A stretch of 64,000 nucleotides of DNA from Lingula anatina. Lineage: Eukaryota > Brachiopoda > Lingulata > Lingulida > Lingulidae. The stretch is from contig NW_019775785.1 in the NCBI RefSeq assembly GCF_001039355.2, positions 119,723 to 183,722 on the forward strand. The letters are read 5' to 3'. Shown here piece after piece: positions 51,946 to 63,586 of the stretch. Both the position numbers and the translations under genes were made by a program. Under the pieces are notes generated by a model. The model worked only from the letters and a program-made list of their open reading frames with translations, was not told the DNA's origin and searched no databases. Within the stretch, counting starts at the first letter, position 1, and each line of letters opens with the position of its first letter.

Positions 51946-53856
51946 TAGCTCAAATGAGCTTTCTGCATATTATCACAAAACACGAATGTTGTATGTAAGT
52001 CGAACAAGAGATCTGATCATGACAGAATTCTGTAGTGAGTGGTTCCTTGAAATAAGAGTTTACTGTAGCAGTTACCTAGTTTGTTAGATCTTCCCACTGC
52101 ATTATTTTGTGTACGGCGAAATTTCGCGAAATGCAGTTTAAAAATACACCAAAATTGCTTATTGCTGCCGTTACTTTGGTCCTCGAACACATTTGATATA
52201 TTAGCATGTTTATGTTTATTTAATTTGTATTTTATAGTAGACGTGATATCATTATTTATTATTATTTATTGTTATTGTGACACTTATATTGTGATTGAGA
52301 AACAAGGCAACCTCAGTATTGGAGAGCCATGAACAGTTATTTATTTATGTCATACATTTTAATGCGTGAAATACATGTAGATCTGTGTTAATAGTTTGCT
52401 AGAGTAAACCAAGCGTCATATCAAAGCAAGGTATGGACAAACATTCATAAAACCTTTTTTATTTATAATCTTCTAGGGTCACATGTTTGGACTCTTAAAT
52501 GTTTTTAAAACATTGATGTATCCCTGGATTGCCATAATGATCCTTGCCATCATATACAATGTGCAGTAGGAAGCGTCGTAATTAAGTGTTTTGCCAATAA
52601 ATGGCGAATCGTCCGATTTCCCTGTGTTCATTTTTGTGTGTACTACATGAAATGGATTAATAAACAGGTTTACATGTAAATGTTCTCCAAGACCCGTATG
52701 GAGGACTGCGTACAAAATATCCATTCCTTCAGGCATACGTAAATGAAACGTTTGAAAACCACTAGTCAAACAGCCAGACGGAACTATTCTCGGATTTACA
52801 TGCATGTGCGTTATGTTGTTCCTATTTTCGTAGCATTTTATCACAGACTTGGAAGCATTTTATAATATAATTAATTTCTCATCGGATCATTAACGATGGC
52901 TCTTACGGCCTCCAGTAAACAGATATTAAATCAAACGTGTCATATAATTTACATATTGAGTCTGTTGGCTTTGCCAGAAATCTAATTGTGCAATATACTC
53001 TGAGCAAAAATGTAAACGCCCTACGCAAAAAAAAGAAAAAACAGCAAACAATTATCAGTATTATGGGTCATACGTAAATGTAACCTTTTCTCATACAAAG
53101 TGGGTTTAGTCCGTAACTCATTGTATTTTACATAAATAAATCACGTGGGCAATTATATTTTTGCTTAGTGTTCATGTATATCAGTATTGCAAAATGCTTC
53201 AACTTCACGCCCCTCGTTGCGCCACCAGTGACGAATATATCTTTATAGGGATGACCCGTTGGATCCTTTGCAAGTGTTTATTTCCATGCCAGACGCCTCG
53301 TCGTTCAGAGAACTCACACCTGACGGTCACCTTGGACGCTGGGGAGCGCGTTCTGATGCCACGGGACGAACGTGTATCTAAAAGCAGACAGATAACGCAT
53401 GCAAAAGATCGAAATGATAATGTAACCTTTGCAAATGAAAGGGGAAGCTTGAACAACAGGAAGCATTGTACAACAGAGAAGATACAGTAGCACATTTAAC
53501 TGAGGTATGAACATTATATGGACTAAAATCGCCCAAATCTTAGGCTAAGTGTAATTTTTAGTTTCTTTTGTTGACGTTTTCAGAACTTGTATTGGCATTT
53601 TCATTGGTGAGAACCAATTAATAGAACATACTTGAAAGCGCTATAGTTAATGGCACTATACAGAAATGAGTTTGCTAACAACAACAGCAACAACGTAACA
53701 GAAAGGCGGTAACTAGTTCCGTTTTGCGTTGGGAATTGACAGAAAGGTTCGCCGTTATTTGTAAAATAAGAAATAACTACTTGTACATTAGCATGAGCAA
53801 TGAAAGCAGAAATGGAAAAGAAAAGGTTAACAGTAAGGAGCAATACAACCAGACAT
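51946..53856. other. Region between RNF215 and the disordered-protein gene
   Basis: RNF215 3' flank and the pseudogene remnant at the left, then AT-rich sequence. A more GC-rich stretch at ~53.20-53.40 kb has overlapping open frames on both strands but no recognisable protein. Confidence 0.5.
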
Positions 53857-56800
53857 TCACCCTTCATTTTCAGCCGACACACTCCCAGGAATAGGGGTAA
53901 GCTGTCGACGCGTTTTCCCCGAGTCTTGTGAAGTATGTTCTTTCTTGCCGTTCTCAATTGCCTCATGGGCATGTATTACGACGTCGTCAAATTGATATCC
54001 TTCTGGGGGATGCAAGGCCGGACGCAACCGACGTCTATGGTTAACTGGCGATTTAAGAGTAGTGATGTGCACATTTTGGTCGGTGTTTACGTGAGCGTCC
54101 TCGGAGTCATGAGATCCGTTGGCCAAGGCGTTTTGTGGTGCCTGACCAAGAGTTTCGCCTCCCGGAGTCGGCGCACGCTGATGATCTTGAGCTAGTCCGG
54201 AGACGCGAAACAGTCTGCGGTGGCGTGCGGGAGATTGTGGATGATGGTTATCGTTCATTACGATCACATTTTTGGTTCTCTGGTTTGGGTACGACCCCGG
54301 AGTATCGCACCCGGATGAGACGGGAAATGGGTTTGATTTTGTTAACTGAAGTTTCTTTTTGGTAACTCCACCTTCACAGCCTAACGAGTTTGAGCGACTT
54401 CTTGGTTGCGTTTGGTCGTGTACATTGGCGCCCTCTGGCGAAGGGCTGTTTTTGGTTTTCCGTGCTCCTTGTTCTGCAAGCTTTGACGTGTCGTTCACAT
54501 CAATTTTATCGCTGTGACTCCACGATGAAGATGAGCTCTGTTCCTTAGCTGGTGATTCTTCACCTGATAGTTGTGCTCGCAGCTTTTTTCTTCTTGGTGA
54601 TATTTGATGATGCGACAAATTGACTTCGGCAGGGAGAGGCGGTTTGTGTCTTACATTTAAAGAGGGGTCATAGGTTCCACTAACAGTTCGACTTCTTGGT
54701 CTCGTGTCACCTTTTTGCAAGAACCTTTCTTCCACAAGATGGTTTCTTTGTGTACTGTCCATTGGAGTAACGCACCTGGAACTCGCTATCGGTGTGTTCA
54801 TCTCACTCCTTGGCGACGTTATCGGGGTGCTGGCACCAGAGCGGAGTGAAGGTGTAGCTATCCCGCAGCGGGACGTGGCTAGCCTGGAAACTGGCCTCGA
54901 GCCAACTGATCCAGCTCTTGGTCGTTCTCCTTCGTGTCGTTTTAGAAATTCTGCTCCAGCCAGGCGCATTTGGGCAAATTTTACGGCAGTAGCCTGGTGG
55001 TGGTTAAGCTCGTGACCTTCCTCGCTTCGATTCAATATAAAGTCACTATGCTGTTGCTCGACAGTTTTTCTGCTCCTACGAACGGAGTTGATTGCCTCAG
55101 GATCTCCAGGCCAGTGTTCCAGTTCTCGTAACACGGTAAGATCGGACGAGGAGCCTGTTTTGGCACCATGAGACATGGGTGGAAGCAGGTTTGACCGATA
55201 AGGGATTTTTTTGAGCGGGGGGAGCAAAGAGCCCGTTGCAGTATGTATATGGAGATCTTCAAATTCTCTGGAAAAACGGCGACCTCGTGATCTAGCATAT
55301 TTAAGTCCTGCAATAGAGATTTAAAAAACATATTGTGTGGGTTTGATAATTTCTTGTAACAAATAAATACTGTTCTGATTTTAAAAATATAGCAATCATC
55401 ATTATTAGTAACACACAGATCACCTTTAACATTGTTGCTATATGTCACTTTAACATATTGAATTGCTTTTATTGATTCTACATAACAATGTGTATTGTTG
55501 CTTAAGATCCGAAAAATCTGTTATTCAGCAAATAAAGACCTTGCCTAACCTACGATGCCCAGGTTATTTCATGCAGGGGGGGGGGTTCATTTGCAGTGGC
55601 TCATCTTTTTAATTTTCATATAAATCTACTTTTACATGGCACTTGTATATACTATAATAAACAAAAGTGGAACAGATGATACTCTTTAAGCCTTACCCAG
55701 TTCCTCAACTGTGTTTTTAATTTCATCTTTTTCCTCGCCAGTTTCGTCATCATCTTCCACCTTGACTCTACTGAACCCGCGGTCGCTGGGCGTAGGGGCG
55801 CGCCCAAAACTGATGGGGTAAGGGTCGCTGACGTCAGCAGGTTTGGGAGGAGCAGGTTCTGAGTCAAGAGACTGTTGTTTGTTGATTTGGAGTTTTTTTG
55901 TAGGCACGGGGACATCTTGATGAACAAATGAAGAGAAAAAAGAAAAAGTGTTGAATAAAGACATACGCCTTAGTAGTTGAACAAACACCAATAAGATTAT
56001 TTTATGAAAATGGCATAAGATTTCCTTTCTTTTGAAGAGAAATGCACGAAAAAGTGGTCAAAATATTCGTTAAAAAACATACCTTTTCAGTAGGTGTTTA
56101 CAGCTTTCTTATTTGTAAGGGCCTATTTTCTCATCTTACTATTAACCTATTTTACCACTAGCCGTGAGTCATTGTATAAAAATCATGATATGCGCTCTCT
56201 TTTGTGCAATATTATTTGAAGACTGACAAACATAGAGAAGTATTTATTCGTTTTGGACACTAACTCACGATCTTTACTGAAACATCTATTCCTGGCTGTA
56301 CAAACCTAGGGAGCCATTCTTTCTTATATTATTTCTTTTAGTGCTTTGTGTAACAGATACTAAACATAGTCGGTAAAGTTTGGAGAGGTTATACAAACAC
56401 AACGCCTCTTTTACTGACGTATTTCTATCGATTTTGTATTACGTATCTATTGAGAGCCATCACACCACCTCTTTCATACCAGTAGTTAGGATTCATCGAG
56501 TCGCATTGGATAATAACGATTTTTCAATTAAGACTTCACGAGTGAAGTAATAACCATGTTGACATTTAGTTAAAAATTCATGTCTCCTTTTCTATGGGAT
56601 TGTCACATTTACTACGGTGACCGACGTCATTAGATGGTAGTTTTGGTAAATATTTTCGTTTTATTGTATATTGTGGGTTCTGGGTTTATGGTATGGCCGG
56701 GGCATTTTATAGTACCAAAGAGCATACGAAATCAACAAGTCAATGATTCAGTGATATAGTACAATGGATATTTTTATTTTTATTATCAACTGTCCTTGAA

Positions 56801-57729
56801 TAGTCATGTTTATGCTACCTACTCCTTATAGATTGGGACACTTACCGGACGTATTCGAATTTGGACACTTACCGCTATTGTGTTCTTGTTTTTTAATGAG
56901 ATGGTCTACCTTTACTGTAAGAAATAATTTGAACTTGGGCATAGTGCGTAATATTTTGGTATTTTGAGGTTCTTTTCGAGTCACCTTTCACTGGGTTTGA
57001 CAATACAGTATTCTAACTCTGTCGTCTAGATCTATATTTTTATTAGATGTGTCATTCTTAATGGCAATAGATTAGCGATTGTCGTTTATTGTAAAGTATA
57101 TTACTTTTCTTTATCGCTTATAAGATAAAAATAAAACATCAAAAGCAATCAATATTTTGACGGACTAGTGGTTGATTGAATAAATAATGTAAAAAACCCA
57201 GCGTCATCTTCATAGACAATGTACTGTCTTTGTAAACATATGTTCTAGTATTTTGTAATTTTGTAGATTTTTTTCCATAATTCGCATAGATTACTGCTAA
57301 TTTCATCTTTTTGTTCACTCAGTGTTGTTCGATTTGAGTACTGAGAAATTTTATGATATAACAATAAAATTGTTCAAAATAGTAAAATATTATTAAAGTG
57401 AAGGTGCAGTTGAACTCCCCAGAGTTTTAACTTCGGAAAAAAGTTAAGAATCTGATTTTTTAGGTTCCACGCTTTAAAACTATAGTTTACTTACCGGAAA
57501 CAGAGTGGTGGGACAGAGCATGTATCTCCTGCTCCATTTTCATCCTTCTCAATTGCACCATCAGCATTTTCTGTTCCCTGTCTAAAGTGCTGGCGGCTAA
57601 CTTGCGTTCAAGATCAATGTCATGGGTCTGTCTCTTTAAGGAAGCGAGATCCGCACAATTTTTCACTCTACAGTGTTTATAACTTCTGCTGCTTTCTTGC
57701 ATAAAGCTGTCTAACCCTTCGTCGCCCAT
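53857..57729 (-). CDS. Unrecognised, mostly disordered Ser/Arg/Pro-rich protein
   Basis: Three exons, 57495-57729, 55697-55915 and 53857-55307, join in phase to 1,905 nt (634 aa). The start MGDEGLDSFMQESSRSYKHC is the first ATG of the exon. Residues ~25-75 form a charged helix or coiled coil (LERKLAASTLDREQKMLMVQ). An acidic patch (VKVEDDDETGEEKDEI) lies near residue 135, and the rest is low-complexity, rich in SR, TP and SP motifs (TPSLRSGASTPITSPRSEMN). Near the C-terminus a TPIP in a basic context (RRQLTPIPGSV) resembles the SxIP motif bound by EB microtubule tip proteins; this is only suggestive. I recognise no family. The reading frame is open across 1.4 kb of exon 3 with coding-like composition. 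Exon 1 is duplicated at 59137-59371, and a decayed paralogous fragment lies at 51.75-51.95 kb. Confidence 0.75.
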
Positions 57730-57845
57730 TGCGTCTCTTCGGAATGTTTAGATTTGAAAGTTTACGTATACACCGTATAACATTTACCCTATACCAGAAA
57801 AACACTTTTGTCTTCACGGTATAAACCAATGCCCGTTTGTTCTAA

Positions 57846-57888
57846 NNNNNNNNNNNNNNNNNNNNNNNNNNNNNNNNNNNNNNNNNNN
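57846..57888. other. 43-base assembly gap within a duplicated block
   Basis: The N run separates 56247-57845 from its near-identical repeat 57889-59487. Confidence 0.95.
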
Positions 57889-59136
57889 TTCGTTTTGGAC
57901 ACTAACTCACGATCTTTACTGAAACATCTATTCCTGGCTGTACAAACCTAGGGAGCCATTCTTTCTTATATTATTTCTTTTAGTGCTTTGTGTAACAGAT
58001 ACTAAACATAGTCGGTAAAGTTTGGAGAGGTTATACAAACACAACGCCTCTTTTACTGACGTATTTCTATCGATTTTGTATTACGTATCTATTGAGAGCC
58101 ATCACACCACCTCTTTCATACCAGTAGTTAGGATTCATCGAGTCGCATTGGATAATAACGATTTTTCAATTAAGACTTCACGAGTGAAGTAATAACCATG
58201 TTGACATTTAGTTAAAAATTCATGTCTCCTTTTCTATGGGATTGTCACATTTACTACGGTGACCGACGTCATTAGATGGTAGTTTTGGTAAATATTTTCG
58301 TTTTATTGTATATTGTGGGTTCTGGGTTTATGGTATGGCCGGGGCATTTTATAGTACCAAAGAGCATACGAAATCAACAAGTCAATGATTCAGTGATATA
58401 GTACAATGGATATTTTTATTTTTATTATCAACTGTCCTTGAATAGTCATGTTTATGCTACCTACTCCTTATAGATTGGGACACTTACTGGACGTATTCGA
58501 ATTTGGACACTTACCGCTATTGTGTTCTTGTTTTTTAATGAGATGGTCTACCTTTACTGTAAGAAATAATTTGAACTTGGGCATAGTGCGTAATATTTTG
58601 GTATTTTGAGGTTCTTTTCGAGTCACCTTTCACTGGGTTTGACAATACAGTATTCTAACTCTGTCGTCTAGATCTATATTTTTATTAGATGTGTCATTCT
58701 TAATGGCAATAGATTAGCGATTGTCGTTTATTGTAAAGTATATTACTTTTCTTTATCGCTTATAAGATAAAAATAAAACATCAAAATCAATCAATATTTT
58801 GACGGACTAGTGGTTGATTGAATAAATAATGTAAAAAACCCAGCGTCATCTTCATAGACAATGTTCTGTCTTTGTAAACATATGTTCTAGTATTTTGTAA
58901 TTTTGTAGATTTTTTTCCATAATTCGCATAGATTACTGCTAATTTCATCTTTTTGTTCACTCAGTGTTGTTCGATTTGAGTACTGAGAAATTTTATGATA
59001 TAACAATAAAATTGTTCAAAATAGTAAAATATTATTAAAGTGAAGGTGCAGTTGAACTCCCCAGAGTTTTAACTTCGGAAAAAAGTTAAGAATCTGATTT
59101 TTTAGGTTCCACGCTTTAAAACTATAGTTTACTTAC

Positions 59137-59371
59137 CGGAAACAGAGTGGTGGGACAGAGCGTGTATCTCCTGCTCCATTTTCATCCTTCTCAATTGCAC
59201 CATCAGCATTTTCTGTTCCCTGTCTAAAGTGCTGGCGGCTAACTTGCGTTCAAGATCAATGTCATGGGTCTGTCTCTTTAAGGAAGCGAGATCCGCACAA
59301 TTTTTCACTCTACAGTGTTTATAACTTCTGCTGCTTTCTTGCATAAAGCTGTCTAACCCTTCGTCGCCCAT
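59137..59371 (-). CDS. First exon of the disordered-protein gene (duplicate copy)
   Basis: Identical coding content to 57495-57729 at an offset of 1,642 bases. The enclosing block 56247-57845 recurs at 57889-59487 with only a handful of substitutions across the 43-base N run. Only this copy is followed by unique upstream sequence, so it may carry the true promoter, with the copy at 57495-57729 being its redundant twin. Confidence 0.8.
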
Positions 59372-60099
59372 TGCGTCTCTTCGGAATGTTTAGATTTGAA
59401 AGTTTACGTATACACCGTATAACATTTACCCTATACCAGAAAAACACTTTTGCCTTCACGGTATAAACCAATGCCCGTTTGTTCTAAATACTAGAATGTT
59501 CTAATTGTATGAATACTGCCTACTTGCGATTCCCTGAACTCCCAAGAAAATTCGTTGCTGCCTTCTGTTTAAGCGCCTAGTGTCTAAATTGTTGAGATGC
59601 TGGCACCTGCACAGTCATCTGTAATAATCATTAATTACACCTCATTCCGTTTCGTTGTCTGTTTGTTTTTGTCTCCGAAATCAATACACGCAAACTTAAT
59701 ACCGATAATCAAACAAAAAGGAACTGCGTTCATACCTTAATGTTTGAGCAGGTCTAATTGACCAAGACAGAGGTCCCTCGATGCCGTTTTAAGGACTGTC
59801 AAGCGCGAAGGGCACTGGCCCCATCCTTTCACAGGACATATAAAAAGTCCATCAGTCCATAGATATATCCGTAATCTTACTGTGGATTAGTGAAGAAAGC
59901 AATACTTACACCGACCGCTGGGACAAAAGATATTCTTGGTATTAAAAAACGCCATGTCTTAGTAAGGAGTCAAAAAATCATCGATCAGCTACTCATTTCG
60001 CGTAATTGTGGGCACGAAGGCATAACCATACGTCATGAGACAATCATTGTTCCTATTGTTTGAAATCGATTCAATTAATTGGTCTGAAATGGGGAAAAT

Positions 60100-60157
60100 G
60101 TGGACGGAATAGGAAAAAATATATATAGGCATATATATATTCTCTATTCCGTCCACA
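60100..60157. repeat. Short foldback, GTGGACGGAATAG arms
   Basis: 14 bp perfect arms, TGTGGACGGAATAG (60100-60113) and CTATTCCGTCCACA (60144-60157), around a 30 bp AT-rich centre, downstream of the acyl-CoA synthetase stop. It could be a very small MITE or a hairpin; no clear target duplication. Confidence 0.6.
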
Positions 60158-60667
60158 ATTATTGATATATACCAGTATATTTATATCACCCCTTGTGTTA
60201 TGAATTGAATAATTAAACATTATTGGAACATACACCGGTAGAAAATGACATCGATGTTTTGTCTTAAAGACAGAATTAAAGCAACATTTGGGTCAATGAA
60301 TTATTCATTAGATAAGATCGTTTATCCATTAAATGAAAAATGCTTTAATTTTTTTTTAATTCGTCCAAACCATCGCGAGATACAAAAGTAAGTTTCAAAT
60401 TCATCAAAGTGACTTATTTTGCATCCTCCACATGTAGGCTAGTTCAAGAAAGCTCCATATTGTGGTGAGCTGTCGACTTTTTTTTTGGATTACAGTGTAG
60501 AATGATAGAGTGATGCTTATCAACACACATGTAGTATACTGTATACAGGGCAATAAGGAGATAATAACATTTTTTTGCATTTTTTTTAATGCCAGCTCAA
60601 TATCATCACATAATTATTTCATTAAAATTCACGTGTTTTGCAACTTTCTTAAGTTGAGGTAAAACTG

Positions 60668-62329
60668 TCACTGCATGTTAAGCTTCTTCATTGCCAATTG
60701 CCTCACTGATTTTCTGTCCGTTTTTCCAGTGACTGTAGTTGCGAAATCCGTGCATACAACGAAGTACTTTGGTGCCAGTGACATCCCGTCAGGGCCCACC
60801 GAAAAGTGATCCTTACACCATTCTTGCAGGCCTTTTGCTTCACACCCTTCGTTCAAAACAACACATGCGCAGAGCTCTTCTCCAAGCCTAGCATCCGGTA
60901 CACCCACAACGACAACCTGTTTAACAGCAGGATGCTCTGAGATAACATTCTCAACTTCTGCAGGGAAAACCTTGATAGTCGCACGTTTTATCATGTCGTC
61001 CTTACGGCCGCAGATTTTGATTTCTCCATCAGCATTCATCATTGCGATGTCTGAAGTGTGGAACCAACCTGTACCGTCATATGCTTTTCGTGATGCTTCT
61101 TCGTTATCTACATAGCATTTGGGTAAGATCCAAGGAGAGCGGATGCATAGCTCTCCTTCTGTGTCAGGAGGGACATCTAGACCATTTTCATCAATCAGCT
61201 TTATTTCAACACCTTCACTGATTACCATGTATTCTGAGCACGGTTTGCCTGTGAACTGTCTTATGGAGGCCACGCCAACTTCAGTTGAACCATAGCCATT
61301 AATCATGTGCTTCGCGTGAGGAAAAAGTAGCATGATATCTTTTGCGACGTTCATGTCCAGTATTTGCCCACCTGTGAGTATATACTGAAGACTAGGTACG
61401 TCGAGCAGCGAAGGGTCGTCTCGGGCGAGTAGATCAACCATGAAATAGTGCATCATTACTGCGTGAGTGCATCGCTCCGTCTTTAATATACCCATAACAC
61501 AGTCGACATCTCTTTCAGAAACGACTAAAGCCGTATTCATGGTTATTGACGTTGCTCCAAAAACAGCTATCGTGAGCAGAGTGTTCATCCCGCCGATCCA
61601 CGTCATTGGCCGGTCGTTGAAGAAACAACTGCCTTCTGTAACTGCCATCGTTTTGCTGAAAGAGGAGAAACGAAGAAACGAACTGTGTGTGTACTGTACA
61701 CATTTTGGTTTTCCTGTGGAGCCAGACGTCAAGAAGACAAAGAGCGGATCATCCGGGGTGAAGTTTTCCGCGGCTGGCAGCTGATAGTAACCTAGAGCAT
61801 GTCCTTCTTCAACCAGTGTACTCAGGCAAACAGAAGACCCGGCAATGCCGACAGAGTTTGGACCGAAGGTGATAATTTGCGTTGTCGTCTTGGCTATTTC
61901 TTCGCATGCCTTTCTTTCTTTGATGGTTCCGACGTACATGACCAAAGCGCGGCAGGCGTACTGCTCAACGTCGCCAACAAGGCTGTTTAAGTTGCTGAAA
62001 AGGAAAGCATTGCACCCAATGCGACTCAGCGCTATCACAACTGGTAAGTATTCAGAGCAGTTGGGAGCAAATATGGCCACGCGGTCACCACGCTTGTAGC
62101 CTCGTTGATGCAGTGCCGACGCCAAGGCAATGGATTTTATTTGAAGCTCTGAAAATGTCCAACATTCTCTTTCAGCTCGACTCTGGTAAACAATCACTGC
62201 GGTTTTGTTTGGTAATCGTTTTGCAGTTGCGTCAAAAACCTCCGAAAGGGTCGAGTATGGATAAATGGAGGTTTGAGGCCCATGGCGATAGCTTCTGCGC
62301 GGCATATGTATTGCGCACATTCGATCCAT
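60668..62329 (-). CDS. ACSF2-like acyl-CoA synthetase, intronless coding sequence
   Basis: One uninterrupted frame of 553 aa in the AMP-binding (ANL) superfamily, which activates carboxylic acids to acyl-AMP and then to acyl-CoA. Motifs: phosphate loop LTSGSTGKPK (200-209), GYGSTE (345-350), GWFHTSD (421-427, where the family usually has TGD), the hinge GRKDDMIKRATIKVFPAEVE (441-460) and the adenylation lysine in VTGKTDRK (Lys536). The hinge lacks the usual Gly-Gly (RATIKV replaces the common RGGENI), so substrate or activity may differ. The C-terminal VVVVGVPDARLGEELCACVV and PKYFVV blocks fit the ACSF2 group. No mitochondrial targeting peptide is obvious. An in-frame TAG sits just upstream of the ATG, inside a likely splice acceptor (TTCTCTAG) nine bases before the ATG, implying a spliced 5' UTR. 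Confidence 0.88.
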   Translation of the reverse strand: MDRMCAIHMPRRSYRHGPQTSIYPYSTLSEVFDATAKRLPNKTAVIVYQSRAERECWTFSELQIKSIALASALHQRGYKRGDRVAIFAPNCSEYLPVVIALSRIGCNAFLFSNLNSLVGDVEQYACRALVMYVGTIKERKACEEIAKTTTQIITFGPNSVGIAGSSVCLSTLVEEGHALGYYQLPAAENFTPDDPLFVFLTSGSTGKPKCVQYTHSSFLRFSSFSKTMAVTEGSCFFNDRPMTWIGGMNTLLTIAVFGATSITMNTALVVSERDVDCVMGILKTERCTHAVMMHYFMVDLLARDDPSLLDVPSLQYILTGGQILDMNVAKDIMLLFPHAKHMINGYGSTEVGVASIRQFTGKPCSEYMVISEGVEIKLIDENGLDVPPDTEGELCIRSPWILPKCYVDNEEASRKAYDGTGWFHTSDIAMMNADGEIKICGRKDDMIKRATIKVFPAEVENVISEHPAVKQVVVVGVPDARLGEELCACVVLNEGCEAKGLQEWCKDHFSVGPDGMSLAPKYFVVCTDFATTVTGKTDRKSVRQLAMKKLNMQ

Positions 62330-63577
62330 TCTCGCTTTCTAGAGAAGACATTTTCATGATTGTAAATTGCGACTTTCTGCAGCATGTTATGCGAATGATG
62401 TATAAAGATACCTATGCTGTAAAAGCAATGTTACTTAAACTGTGACTTGGGGGAAAAATGAAAGATTTGTTTTGAACGATTAGAAATTAAGATGTTGCAC
62501 TTTTGTCGTTATTTGCACATACAGCACTTTTTAAAAAGACACTTTATAAAGATTTAAAAAACTTCCATAAAGACCTTACCGCAGGGAAAAATAAAGCCTC
62601 TCGATTGGCTGCTCCTTAAGCTCTATACTGTAGCTCACAGGTTTACGAACGGGTGATATTCTTAACTCAGGATACCCAAGTCGTATCTCCGAGATAACGG
62701 TATTTACTTAGTCTAAGGGCAAAAAGGGGAACTGCACTTCAGATATTTTTTTTATCTAGATCAGAAGCCCAATGCATATGGTTGGTGGCAAACTCGGGCG
62801 AATGGGAAAGTTCATGCCTAAAGAGTAAATTTTGCAACGTCAAATCTGTCTGTCTCATGTAACAATTCTTGTGCAAATTTGTGCACTGGTGGAAACATTC
62901 AATAAATAAAGCAATTATGCAATATAAAGCGCGATTATCACTTTTGAGAAGCCAAAACTGAAAACGCTATTTTAAATGATAAACCTTTTAGAAAATGATA
63001 CAGGGATGCGCTTTGTGTAATTCCTTGGGGGAAATATCTCGTCAAGTATTTGTCATTTTGGCTTCCTTACTGTCAAACTAGTTTAATAATTTACTGCTGA
63101 CAACACTAATGGATCGTATATAAATCTATTGCTAAACATTTCAATACATTTATGCCACCGGGTTTTTAGTCGTATGTTGGTAACAAAGCTTCTCTAAAAT
63201 TTATTAATATATTTTGCAACTTGCTGAATAAAAGAAAACTATATAATTATTGATCTTATTCTAGACCACAGATTAAACATAACTTCAAGATACGAGATCT
63301 TTGGCCTAAAGGCCATGCTGTTCACACACTTAATACATAATTCTTCTGCATATCTGCCCCTCTTATATCATTACTGGGACACAAACAGCGCACCGAACAC
63401 CTGCCCTCCATTCCGCATTTCGCAAGGTGTATGCAGCAGCTGCACAAAAGATAATTGGGTTTCTTACCCGATGAGTATTGAAGTAAGTTTTCTTTCCCCA
63501 GTTTTTAATTGTGTTAGTGAATTTATTATATGTCTTTGGTATTGCTTGATTTCAAAACTTCTTTTTTTACTTACCAG
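62330..63577. other. Shared upstream region of the acyl-CoA synthetase pair
   Basis: AT-rich 1.25 kb between the two splice acceptors. It must contain both promoters and 5' UTR exons, but no core element is convincing by eye. Confidence 0.45.
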
Positions 63578-63586
63578 AAGAAGAAT

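Noticed and set aside
52479-52844. 121-codon minus-strand ORF
   Set aside because: No similarity to the neighbouring gene or to any family I know, and no splice partner. Treated as chance.
53161-53495. Overlapping ORFs of ~100 codons on both strands in a GC-richer stretch
   Set aside because: Open frames on both strands over the same bases usually reflect composition. Neither translation shows a domain or signal peptide.
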